From Nitrospirota bacterium (GTDB lineage Bacteria; Nitrospirota; Nitrospiria; Nitrospirales; UBA8639): a stretch of 9,014 bases of DNA. The notes beneath the pieces are model-generated. The model was given only the letters and a program-made list of their open reading frames with translations. It was not told where the DNA came from and ran no database searches. The translations under genes were made by a program, and so were the position numbers. The first letter of the stretch is position 1. Every line of letters starts with the position of its first letter. The DNA lies in contig JAOUQB010000071.1 of assembly GCA_029879555.1 (NCBI GenBank), positions 1 to 9,014 on the forward strand. The letters are read 5' to 3'. Below, in pieces: positions 1 to 7,643 of the stretch.

Positions 1-2224
1 GATCATGCGCATGCTCAAGCTCCCTGATGAACGCATCAAGATCTTAGTGCAAGGCTTAGCCAAAGCTCGCATCAAAGACTTCACTCAATCCGACCCGTAT
101 TTTTCCGTCACAATCGAAACGATCGCTGAAAAACCGGCTGCCATATCTCCGTTAGAACATGAAGCCATTATTCGATCCGCTCGGGAAGCCTTGGAAAAAT
201 TACTCAGTTTGGGCAAGGTCATCATGCCTGATGTGTTAACCGTCATCGAAAACTTGGATGACCCTGGTCGTCTCGCCGACATTATCGCGTCCAACTTGGG
301 ACTGAAAATTGAATTGACCCAGGAAGTCTTAGAAATTGAAGACCCTCTTGCTCGACTCAAGCGAGTCAATGACCTGTTGAGCAACGAGCTAGAAGTCATG
401 TCGATGCAGCAGAAGATCCAGGCTGAAGCCAAAGGGGAAATGGACAAAACTCAACGCGAATACTTTCTCCGTGAACAACTGAAAGCGATTCAAAAAGAAT
501 TGGGCGATTTAGATGATCGCGCGGAAGAAGTCACGGACTTTCGCCATCGCATCCAAGAAGCCAAGATGCCAGAAAAGGTCCTAAAAGAAGCCGAAAAACA
601 ACTCAAACGCCTAGAGAAAATGCATCAGGACTCTGCTGAAGCGGGCACCATTCGCACCTATCTAGAATGGCTCGTAGAAGTACCATGGAGCCGGCGATCC
701 ACGGACAACTTGGACCTTGGCCAAGCCAGAAAGGTCCTGCATGAAGATCATTATGATTTGGAACGTGTCAAAGAACGGATTTTGGAATATTTAGCCGTCT
801 GTAAACTCAAAGCCAAAATGAAAGGGCCCATTTTATGCTTTGTAGGGCCACCTGGCGTAGGCAAAACATCATTAGGCAAATCTATCGCACGAGCCCTTGG
901 GCGTGAATTTGTCCGTATGAGTTTGGGGGGAACACGCGACGAAGCTGAGATTCGCGGCCATCGTCGCACCTATGTTGGCGCGCTTCCCGGACGGATCATT
1001 CAAGGGCTCAAACAGGCTGGCACGATTAATCCGGTGTTTATGCTCGATGAAGTCGATAAAATTGGCATGGACTTTCGAGGTGATCCCTCAGCGGCCTTGC
1101 TTGAAGTCCTCGATCCTGAGCAAAATAATGCCTTTGTCGACCATTACCTTGGGGTCCCCGTGGACTTGAGTGCGGTCATGTTTATTACGACGGCCAACTT
1201 GACGGATCCCATTCTCTCCGCCCTACGCGATCGAATGGAAATCATTGAAATCCCAGGCTATTCCGAGGAAGAGAAGCATGGCATTGCTCAACGCTATCTC
1301 ATCCCTCGGCAATTGGAAGAACATGGGATTACCGATCAACATCTCCACCTTACGGACACGTGCCTCACACAAATTATTTCGCAATACACCAAAGAAGCCG
1401 GGGTGCGAAATCTGGAGCGAGAGCTGGCTAATGTCATGCGAAAGATTGCTAAACGTATCGCAGAAGGAAGCGTCAAACGGTATCACGTGACACCGAAAAA
1501 CTTGCATCAATACTTGGGTGTTCCAAAATTCATTCCGGAGCAAGAGCAAGAAAAAGATGAAGTGGGACTTTCCACTGGCCTTGCCTGGACGGAAACCGGC
1601 GGGGATGTCTTATATGTGGAGGCCTCCGTCATCAAAGGCAAAGGGCAATTGATGTTAACAGGCCACTTGGGCGAGGTCATGAAGGAATCTGCTCATGCCG
1701 CCTTGAGCTATATCCGATCGCAAGCCACACGATTGGGAATTGATGCGAGTCTTTTTCCCAAACAGGATATCCATATCCATGTCCCTGCTGGCGCAATCCC
1801 GAAAGATGGTCCATCAGCTGGGATCACGATTGGCACGGCGTTGGCCTCTTGCCTCAGCCAACAACCGGTCAAGCGAGATTTGGCCATGACCGGAGAAATC
1901 ACGTTGCGAGGACGCGTTCTCCCCATCGGAGGGTTAAAGGAAAAAGTTCTGGCAGCGAAACGAGCTCATATTCAAACCATTATCATTCCCAAACGCAATC
2001 AGAAAGACTTAGACGATATCCCGAAGCATCTTCTACGAGGTCTGCAATTTATTTTCGTGGACACCATGATGGAAGTCTTGGAAGCCGCTCTTCGCACAAA
2101 AGGCCGGCCCAAACTGAAAACGGCCACACTTTCTACCCGTGCAACCTCAGGCCGTCGGAAAAAAGTGGCCTCTTCTGGCCACGCACGAACACCTGCACCA
2201 CACAAGGTGACCAAGGCTTCCTGA
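1..2224 (+). CDS. lon: ATP-dependent Lon protease, 5'-truncated by window edge
   Basis: Lon is a cytoplasmic AAA+ serine protease that unfolds and degrades damaged and regulatory proteins. The frame is open to the window edge. The ATG at base 5 is not the true start, because by comparison with E. coli Lon about 75-90 N-terminal residues are missing. Numbering from that ATG, the rest of the N-terminal substrate-binding region and its coiled coil occupy about 1-230 ([18 protein letters not shown] near 150-167). The AAA+ module follows: Walker [10 protein letters not shown] at 281-289, Walker [10 protein letters not shown] at 344-352, a sensor-1 Asn near 398 and the sensor-2 segment [10 protein letters not shown] near 464-473. 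The protease domain has catalytic Ser604 in KDGPSAG and Lys647 in GGLKEK, spaced 43 residues as in E. coli (679/722). The Ser/Lys dyad and adjacent P-S-A-G mark a LonA-type enzyme. The last 40 or so residues form a Lys/Arg/Ser/Thr-rich tail absent from E. coli Lon. thiL follows 10 bases downstream. Confidence 0.97.
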   Translation, partial: IMRMLKLPDERIKILVQGLAKARIKDFTQSDPYFSVTIETIAEKPAAISPLEHEAIIRSAREALEKLLSLGKVIMPDVLTVIENLDDPGRLADIIASNLGLKIELTQEVLEIEDPLARLKRVNDLLSNELEVMSMQQKIQAEAKGEMDKTQREYFLREQLKAIQKELGDLDDRAEEVTDFRHRIQEAKMPEKVLKEAEKQLKRLEKMHQDSAEAGTIRTYLEWLVEVPWSRRSTDNLDLGQARKVLHEDHYDLERVKERILEYLAVCKLKAKMKGPILCFVGPPGVGKTSLGKSIARALGREFVRMSLGGTRDEAEIRGHRRTYVGALPGRIIQGLKQAGTINPVFMLDEVDKIGMDFRGDPSAALLEVLDPEQNNAFVDHYLGVPVDLSAVMFITTANLTDPILSALRDRMEIIEIPGYSEEEKHGIAQRYLIPRQLEEHGITDQHLHLTDTCLTQIISQYTKEAGVRNLERELANVMRKIAKRIAEGSVKRYHVTPKNLHQYLGVPKFIPEQEQEKDEVGLSTGLAWTETGGDVLYVEASVIKGKGQLMLTGHLGEVMKESAHAALSYIRSQATRLGIDASLFPKQDIHIHVPAGAIPKDGPSAGITIGTALASCLSQQPVKRDLAMTGEITLRGRVLPIGGLKEKVLAAKRAHIQTIIIPKRNQKDLDDIPKHLLRGLQFIFVDTMMEVLEAALRTKGRPKLKTATLSTRATSGRRKKVASSGHARTPAPHKVTKAS

Positions 2225-2234
2225 GCCACCCATT

Positions 2235-3278
2235 ATGTCCCCGAACCGCCAATCGGCGCGCTTGACACATCTTGGGGAATTCCAACTTATTCAATCCATT
2301 CCCCGTCAATTGACCACGCAGGGATGTCAACCGACAGTTGGAACAGGGGATGATGCGGCCGTCTTCGCGCCCTCTCCGAAAGAGCAAGTCGTCATCTCAA
2401 CGGATCTTCTCGTTGAAGAGATACACTTTACGAGAAAAACTGCGACCCTGTTTGATATTGGATATAAAGCGGCGGCCGCCAATCTCAGTGACCTCGCGGC
2501 CATGGGGGCCACCCCAACGGGAATTTTTGTGGCCATCGCCTTACCTCCCTCCCTCACGCACCACGATTGGCAGGAATTTTATCGTGGCCTCGCTACCCCT
2601 TGTCGTCCCCTTAAAGTGCGGTTGCTCGGAGGGGATACCTCTTCTTCCCCCAACTCATTGTTTATTGCGATCACTATTATCGGACAGGTCCATCCAAAGC
2701 ATATTCTCACACGGGAAGGTGCCAAGGTTGGTGACCTCATTTATGTGAGCGGCACACTTGGCGACTCAGCCGCAGGGCTTACGTACTTAAAGAAATACAA
2801 CCATCCGCCTCAACCCTCAACCCTCTCCAAAGCTATGTCCTTTTTGGTACAACGTCATCTGAAGCCCACGCCCAAAATTTCGCTCGGCCAACTTCTGGCA
2901 TCTCAGCCCTATGCCTCCTCGGCCATGGATCTTTCAGATGGATTATCTGGGGACTTAGCTCATCTTTGTCGACAAAGTCGAGTGGGCGCCTTAATTCTTA
3001 GCAACCACATTCCTATGTCTGAACAACTGCAACGTTATGCTAAACGAGTTCGCACGAACCCCCTAGACTGGAGCCTTCATGGAGGGGAAGATTACGAATT
3101 GTTGTTCACCATTCCTCCCCAATCTCAACGTGCATTCCAAAAAATGGCCAAAAAACGACGAATTCCAGTCACGCAAATCGGGACCATTCAACCCAAGCGA
3201 TTCGGCATCCGAATAGAATACGATGAGCAGAGGCATGAGAAGTTGGCACCCAAAAGCTATGAACATTTTTCACCATAA
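2235..3278 (+). CDS. thiL: Thiamine-monophosphate kinase
   Basis: ThiL phosphorylates thiamine monophosphate with ATP to give thiamine diphosphate, the last step of cofactor synthesis, in the cytoplasm. The 347 residues carry the family motifs in order: GEFQLI (14-19), the Mg-binding GDDAA (38-42), STDLLVEEIHF (55-65), NLSDLAAMGA (83-92), GGDT (132-135), GDLIYVSGTLGDSAAGL (166-182), MDLSDGL (231-237) and GGEDYELLF (283-291). All expected acidic metal-binding positions appear present. The length is slightly above the usual 310-330. Most of the surplus is the first 9-10 residues, and the family typically begins just before LGEF, so the TTG at 2262 is an alternative start. Neither start has a clear Shine-Dalgarno sequence, which suits translational coupling to lon, whose stop lies 10 bases upstream. 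The pairing with lon looks like shared transcription rather than shared function. Confidence 0.95.
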   Translation: MSPNRQSARLTHLGEFQLIQSIPRQLTTQGCQPTVGTGDDAAVFAPSPKEQVVISTDLLVEEIHFTRKTATLFDIGYKAAAANLSDLAAMGATPTGIFVAIALPPSLTHHDWQEFYRGLATPCRPLKVRLLGGDTSSSPNSLFIAITIIGQVHPKHILTREGAKVGDLIYVSGTLGDSAAGLTYLKKYNHPPQPSTLSKAMSFLVQRHLKPTPKISLGQLLASQPYASSAMDLSDGLSGDLAHLCRQSRVGALILSNHIPMSEQLQRYAKRVRTNPLDWSLHGGEDYELLFTIPPQSQRAFQKMAKKRRIPVTQIGTIQPKRFGIRIEYDEQRHEKLAPKSYEHFSP

Positions 3279-3299
3279 CCTCCAAAAGTCGGGATCCTC

Positions 3300-3767
3300 A
3301 TGGTAAGCATGGAGTCCCTTCGTCAGCGCCTGGCAGAAGTCCTCCATCTTCAAGAAACCCCTCATCGAACTGCGCTGGCTTTCGCCACCGGCGTTTTTAT
3401 TGCCTTTGCGCCGCACTATTTATTTCATACGGCCAGTGCGGCCTTTTGCGGTTGGCTGTTTCGGTTAAACTACGTGGCAATCTTTCTTGGATCATTCATC
3501 AATAACCCCTGGACTCTCATCCCGATCCTCGCTGCCAGTCTCTATACTGGAATTTTTGTGATGGGAGACTCATCTCAACCAACCATTGCATGGAACGAAC
3601 TCACCATGGACAATCTCTTTGACATGCTATCACCCTATATCATCCCCTTTTTCGTGGGCGCCTGCACACTCGCGGTCATTGGATCGCTGATCGCCTATCC
3701 ACTGATGCGCTGGATGATTACACGATACCGAAGGATGACACATCACCCATCATCCGGAACACATTGA
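3300..3767 (+). CDS. DUF2062 family small membrane protein
   Basis: This is a 155-residue integral membrane protein of the DUF2062 type, whose biochemical role is not established. The family signature is visible: an N-terminal amphipathic stretch (ESLRQRLAEVLHLQETP), then a small-residue hydrophobic segment TALAFATGVFIAFAPHY (24-40), an RLN element (55-57), and the SFINNPWT motif (65-72) in which the Asn-Pro is the family hallmark. Hydrophobic segments fall at about 25-52, 57-89 and 112-138. The C-terminus is short, basic and His-rich (RWMITRYRRMTHH). The first ATG (3300) was taken; a second in-frame ATG at 3309 is equally possible, and neither has a strong ribosome site. The gene begins 21 bases after thiL and is followed 47 bases later by the HD-domain gene, so it probably belongs to the same transcript. 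Confidence 0.85.
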   Translation: MVSMESLRQRLAEVLHLQETPHRTALAFATGVFIAFAPHYLFHTASAAFCGWLFRLNYVAIFLGSFINNPWTLIPILAASLYTGIFVMGDSSQPTIAWNELTMDNLFDMLSPYIIPFFVGACTLAVIGSLIAYPLMRWMITRYRRMTHHPSSGTH

Positions 3768-3814
3768 TACAATCTCCGCTCAATGGCCATGGCTAAGACC
3801 GTAGACTAATTTCT

Positions 3815-5227
3815 ATGCCCTCGACTGATCCATCCTCCTCTCCCTTTGATGGGGTTGCCCTTCTGGCCGATCCCATTCACGGCTATATTTCCCTCACGGT
3901 CCCCTTCCCTCATGCCACGACCGCTGAACAAACAGAAAAAGATCTCATCGATTCTCCCTGGGTACAACGACTTCGCTACATCCTCCAACTTCAAAGTGCC
4001 CATTGGGTCTATCCTGGGGCCGAACATACCCGGTTTCAGCATTCGTTAGGGACGATGCATTTAGCGGGACGCTTTATGACCAAACTCTACCCCTCGCTGC
4101 GTCAAATGATTCCAGACCTCCCATCTCTACCCTTCCTTGAAGAATTTATCCGAATCACCGCGCTTCTTCATGACATCGGACATGGACCCTTTTGTCATTT
4201 CTTCGATCATCACTTTCTCCATCAGTACCATCTCACGCACGAAATTTTGGGGCAACACATCATTCGCGAGCACCTCGCCCCCATCATCAAGAACATCCAA
4301 CGCAGCCCCTCAGGACCCTTCTCCCCAGGAGAACGGCTCAATCCCGACCACATGGCGTTTCTTATCCTCAAAGACCCTCACCAGCCGACTAAAGGATTAC
4401 CGCCATGGGTTACCGCACTCCGTCCGCTCTTGGGTGGAATTTTCACCCCGGATAATTGTGACTATGTTCTCAGAGATTCGTATATGTGCGGCGTGGCCGT
4501 TGGCCCGGTTGATATCGAACGGCTCTTGCATTACACATTTTTTTCATCTCACGGCCTGACGATTCATCAATCAGGGTTACCCGCACTCCAAATGTTTCTC
4601 CATGCTCGGCTCTATCTGTATGCCAATGTGTATTATCATCGCACCACCCGGGCAATCGATATTCATCTCCAAGAAATTTTCCAGCCCACAATGGAACTTC
4701 TCTTTCCTCACAATCCTCTCAAGTCCTTATCTCGGTATCTCCATTTAACGGATTGGCACCTCATCGAAACCGTTCGATCGTGGCCAAAGTCGCGTTCATT
4801 GAAAAAGCGTCAACTCGGGGACGAATGGGCCAAGATTTTAGGCAGACATGTCAAATGGAAGACGGCCTTCAGCCTTCTCTTGCCAATTCCACAGGGATCA
4901 TCATCCTTTCAACCAAAGATCTTTTTATCGCGAATACGTCAAGCCCTTCCGAAAAAATACCGGCGCGCAGTGATTCGAGTCGACTTCGCCCACAAAGACC
5001 CGAGACCCATCAACCTGCTAAACATGGGAGGATTTCAAATTTTTGTATGGAATCCCGCAACAGGCCGAGTGGAAAAGGAAAGCTTGAAGACCTATTTGCA
5101 CCATTTACCAGCACGAATGATCACGTTACGAGTCTTCAGTCAAGACCATTCCCTGGATGAAATACTAGGAGACGCCGCAGAAAAAACCTTGCAAGCGCAT
5201 TGGCCAAAATTATTAAATCCCTCCTAA
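3815..5227 (+). CDS. HD-domain phosphohydrolase, COG1078/SAMHD1-like (putative dNTPase)
   Basis: This 470-residue cytoplasmic HD-superfamily hydrolase resembles the COG1078 group that includes YwfO and the catalytic core of SAMHD1. Members characterised so far are mainly metal-dependent dNTP triphosphohydrolases. The opening DPIHGYI (19-25) is typical. The metal-binding set is complete: His76 in RFQHSLGTMHLAG, His119-Asp120 in ALLHDIGHGPF, and Asp216 in DNCDYVLRDS. His142 in LTHEILGQH sits where SAMHD1 has its catalytic His233. The region DYVLRDSYMCGVAVGPVDIERLL is a further family hallmark. The C-terminal 170 or so residues (about 300-470) are less conserved and were not assigned. No SAM domain or transmembrane segment is seen. 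There is no clear Shine-Dalgarno before the ATG, but no better start exists before the conserved core. The gene closes the plus-strand block and faces the lipoprotein gene 27 bases away. Substrate is not shown by sequence alone. Confidence 0.9.
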   Translation: MPSTDPSSSPFDGVALLADPIHGYISLTVPFPHATTAEQTEKDLIDSPWVQRLRYILQLQSAHWVYPGAEHTRFQHSLGTMHLAGRFMTKLYPSLRQMIPDLPSLPFLEEFIRITALLHDIGHGPFCHFFDHHFLHQYHLTHEILGQHIIREHLAPIIKNIQRSPSGPFSPGERLNPDHMAFLILKDPHQPTKGLPPWVTALRPLLGGIFTPDNCDYVLRDSYMCGVAVGPVDIERLLHYTFFSSHGLTIHQSGLPALQMFLHARLYLYANVYYHRTTRAIDIHLQEIFQPTMELLFPHNPLKSLSRYLHLTDWHLIETVRSWPKSRSLKKRQLGDEWAKILGRHVKWKTAFSLLLPIPQGSSSFQPKIFLSRIRQALPKKYRRAVIRVDFAHKDPRPINLLNMGGFQIFVWNPATGRVEKESLKTYLHHLPARMITLRVFSQDHSLDEILGDAAEKTLQAHWPKLLNPS

Positions 5228-5258
5228 AGAATACCTAAGCTGTCACGGAGGGCTTTAG
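5219..5258. terminator. Weak candidate bidirectional terminator in convergent gap
   Basis: The two gene blocks converge with only 27 bases between stop codons. CCCTCC (5219-5224) and GGAGGG (5247-5252) could form a 6-bp GC stem around a 22-base loop. The flank on the plus strand is CTTTAG and on the minus strand an AT-rich segment; neither is a proper U-tract. A second complementary pair, CTAAAG (5224-5229) and CTTTAG (5253-5258), is mutually exclusive with the first. This is the only structure I see that could stop transcription here, and it is poor by intrinsic-terminator standards. Confidence 0.25.
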
Positions 5259-6952
5259 AAACGTGGTGAGGGAGAGCGAGATCCGATTCGAAGGGCATGA
5301 AGATCTTTCACCAAGGTCAACTGGAGACGAATAGCACGGAGAGTGGGCCTGGAAGAATTCTTTTCTGCATCTTCGCAACTCACACAGTATCCCACCAGAT
5401 CGGACCTGAGTTCTTCAAGACTACGAGAAACCAATGGATTTGAAGACGTATTGAGATAGTGAACCCTGTTAATTTTTCCGCCTTGCACAGACAAAAGCGC
5501 CTGCACAATCTCCCTATTGGCTGGCAAATATCCCTCAACCGGCAAGGTTTCTGTAATGGGCGGGTTCCATTTCAATTGAATCCACTCGTGTAATGGACCC
5601 AGGACCTCTCGCTCTTCAAGGATGGGGGAACGACCCTCTTCATCCCCTTCTCCATCTGTGATAATAGGCTCGAGAATAAGAGCCCGCTTTTCATCAGGAA
5701 TCGGCTCAAGCACCACATCAAACGTCACATGTGACTCCCCTCGCTCAACCCATGACACAGGAAATTCTGCAACCCCACGCACAAATGACTCAGGCCACAA
5801 AGGCAATCGTATTTCGTCAGGACCAGGATTTTGAAGAATCGCTCCCGTCTGCCAGTTCCACTTCGAAAAAACGGCGAGCAACTCTCCTTGCTCGTTGAGA
5901 GCCCGGACGTAAATTCTATGAGGCTGACGAACCTGTTCAAGAAATAATTGACCAACTCCCGTCAAATCCCTCGAGTCCCTTACCAATCCATGCGATTCGA
6001 CGTGAATCATCGAGATCACGTCCTTCCCTTTCACGGTCTTCAAACCAGCTGCCATGGCATTCGAATGCATAAACAGCGCAATTGGTAACCGAAGTAGCGG
6101 CGTAGGGAAGGGCGAACTATCAGAACCTTGCCCAAGATCATACGTGGGTTGCCCCATTTCAACAGACCACCCTCCACGCCAAAAAGCTTTGGCTGCTTGA
6201 TAGGCTTGAAGGCGTCGTTGGGTTACTCGTTCAAGCGACAACTGAAGATCAAGCTCATGCACCGAATGCTCGCCAAACGACCCCAATGGCTGGGCAAGAG
6301 AACCATCCTCTCTTTCCACAGCGTCTCCTGTTCCAAGCTTGAAGCGACCTTCTTCCAATTCACCAGAATTGTCCCTTCGGCGTAAATCAGGTGAAGATTC
6401 AAAGGCTTGAAGGATTTGTATAACGAGATCCTGCTCCAAACGTGGAATATCTGCCTCAGGCCCTTGAGCTCTCATCGTCCTCACGACCACCCCCGTTTCA
6501 ACATCGACGATTTGCACGTTGACAGTCAGGAGATCATTCTGATGATAGACCCCACCCCGCACCAAATACCGCACACCTTGAATGTGGCCAAGAGAGATCG
6601 GGGCAACAGTGGGAGAAAATCCTTGCTGTTGAAGCCACTGTTCACGAAGAACGGCGCCTAAAGCGTCACGCGAAACAATAGAGATAGAGGGCCAGGCCGC
6701 TAAATCATGGGTCAACATTTCTGACAAACTTCGACCTAACCAGTGCAACTTTGGGTTGGGATTCAAGTTATCGAAGGGAAGGATGCCCAGCGTAAAGGGT
6801 CGTTTGAGAGGACGAGTATCCGAAGATTCAACAGAAATGGAAGGAAATACATCGGGGTCGGATTGCCTTGAGCCAGACGTGGTTGCCTGACATCCGCACA
6901 ACCCTATCACACACAACCCAATGAACCAGATCAAATTTCTGGTATTACCCAA
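5255..6952 (-). CDS. FlgO/CsgG-like lipoprotein with long unassigned C-terminal region
   Basis: The predicted envelope lipoprotein has 565 residues from the TTG at 6952. That start gives a classic lipoprotein signal: a short polar/basic segment (GNTRN), a hydrophobic core (LIWFIGLCVIGL) and the lipobox L-C-G-C with the modified Cys at residue 21. A farther ATG at 7039 would overlap the PilZ gene by 95 bases and add 29 residues before the signal, so I reject it. Residues about 52-160 resemble FlgO/CsgG-type domains: LGILPFDN, WLGRSLSEMLTHDLA, VLREQWLQQQGF, GVRYLVRGGVY and NVQIVDVETGVVV. FlgO proteins are outer-membrane lipoproteins tied to flagellar function in Vibrio; CsgG forms a secretion pore. 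The remaining 400 or so residues, starting with an acidic linker, match nothing I recognise and include a late CxxC (YCVSCE). The start overlaps the PilZ stop by 8 bases, suggesting translational coupling. Function is inferred only. Confidence 0.8.
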   Translation of the reverse strand: MGNTRNLIWFIGLCVIGLCGCQATTSGSRQSDPDVFPSISVESSDTRPLKRPFTLGILPFDNLNPNPKLHWLGRSLSEMLTHDLAAWPSISIVSRDALGAVLREQWLQQQGFSPTVAPISLGHIQGVRYLVRGGVYHQNDLLTVNVQIVDVETGVVVRTMRAQGPEADIPRLEQDLVIQILQAFESSPDLRRRDNSGELEEGRFKLGTGDAVEREDGSLAQPLGSFGEHSVHELDLQLSLERVTQRRLQAYQAAKAFWRGGWSVEMGQPTYDLGQGSDSSPFPTPLLRLPIALFMHSNAMAAGLKTVKGKDVISMIHVESHGLVRDSRDLTGVGQLFLEQVRQPHRIYVRALNEQGELLAVFSKWNWQTGAILQNPGPDEIRLPLWPESFVRGVAEFPVSWVERGESHVTFDVVLEPIPDEKRALILEPIITDGEGDEEGRSPILEEREVLGPLHEWIQLKWNPPITETLPVEGYLPANREIVQALLSVQGGKINRVHYLNTSSNPLVSRSLEELRSDLVGYCVSCEDAEKNSSRPTLRAIRLQLTLVKDLHALRIGSRSPSPRF

Positions 6953-7556
6953 TGGCCGAATCAGCGGGGTGCTTATGTCGAAGACGCTGAAGAGTGGCTT
7001 CAGACCGAAGAACATGCCGAATAATGGCTTCACGATCATCTGGCGCTATTTGTGTAAACTCAGCAGCAATCTCAAATCCCACAGTGTCCCCTTGCTGGGC
7101 CGATTCAATTCGGATGATCTTTCCGACAACTTGCATTGGAATAAACGGACGCAAGATCAACCGCAACACTAAGAAGGAATCTACTGGGAATTCTTGCTCT
7201 GAAAAAAACCGTATGCCAGATCCACTAAGATTGACCTTGGCTAATTCCGGAATAGCTTGATTCAAATTTTTATCTTTTCCTAGTGTCCGAAGAATGGAGG
7301 TGAGCATCCAATCAATACGGGTCACCATTTGCAATAACAGGGGGTCACGAATCGTTAAATCATTCTCATCAACCATCGCCTTGACAAGATCCGGTGACAC
7401 CGCCAACTCTTCCCATTGCCATTGACTAAATGCGGCCGCATCAAGCTCAACCGGTTCATAGGAAAACGCGACAGGCAGTTCAATCCAGAGACAAATAGGC
7501 ACATCCGCACGACAGGCCTGACGACGATCTTCAGAAGCTATGACTCCATTATCCAT
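6945..7556 (-). CDS. PilZ-domain protein with helical insertion (putative c-di-GMP receptor)
   Basis: This 203-residue soluble protein has PilZ motifs. Near the N-terminus is RRQACR (11-16), giving the RxxxR c-di-GMP-binding motif as Arg12/Arg16. NLSGSGIRF at 109-117 gives the second motif (D/N)xSxxG as Asn109/Ser111/Gly114. Barrel-like strands follow (FLVLRLIL, MQVVGKIIRIE, GFEIAAEFTQI) and then a typical C-terminal PilZ helix (DDREAIIRHVLRSEATLQRLR). The two motifs are about 93 residues apart, where ordinary PilZ domains have roughly 20-30. The intervening segment is largely helix-forming and hydrophobic, a layout reminiscent of atypical tetrameric PilZ (tPilZ) proteins. The ATG at 7556 has a good ribosome site, AGGTG seven bases upstream. 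The stop overlaps the lipoprotein start by 8 bases, and the DHp-like gene ends 87 bases upstream. Both binding motifs look intact, so c-di-GMP binding is plausible but not proven. Confidence 0.85.
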   Translation of the reverse strand: MDNGVIASEDRRQACRADVPICLWIELPVAFSYEPVELDAAAFSQWQWEELAVSPDLVKAMVDENDLTIRDPLLLQMVTRIDWMLTSILRTLGKDKNLNQAIPELAKVNLSGSGIRFFSEQEFPVDSFLVLRLILRPFIPMQVVGKIIRIESAQQGDTVGFEIAAEFTQIAPDDREAIIRHVLRSEATLQRLRHKHPADSAIG

Positions 7557-7560
7557 ATTA

Positions 7561-7570
7561 GGTCACCTTT
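7561..7570 (-). promoter_or_regulatory. Ribosome binding site of the PilZ gene
   Basis: Read on the minus strand this is AAAGGTGACC. Its AGGTG core lies seven bases before the ATG at 7556, an ideal distance, and it fixes the PilZ start. No terminator hairpin is visible between the DHp-like stop at 7644 and this site, so the two genes are likely cotranscribed. Confidence 0.6.
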
Positions 7571-7643
7571 ATGCCTTGACAGAACATGACCCCCACTACA
7601 TCCATGCGTCTACATAAGACGGATAGGGGTGTACCCAGTGCAA

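Noticed and set aside
1849..2265. Overlapping 138-residue plus-strand frame across the lon 3' end
   Set aside because: It is a shadow of lon and the start of thiL, with no recognisable motif or ribosome site, while lon in the other frame has catalytic motifs throughout.
4137..4559. Overlapping 140-residue frame inside the HD-domain gene
   Set aside because: It lies wholly inside a gene with a complete catalytic motif set, and its composition is that of an out-of-frame translation.
6953..7039. Upstream ATG start (7039) for the lipoprotein
   Set aside because: It overlaps the PilZ coding sequence by 95 bases, lacks a ribosome site, and puts 29 residues in front of a normal lipoprotein signal.
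7627..7636. Small palindrome GGGT-GT-ACCC between the DHp-like and PilZ genes
   Set aside because: A 4-bp stem with a 2-base loop is too short to be meaningful and has no T-run.
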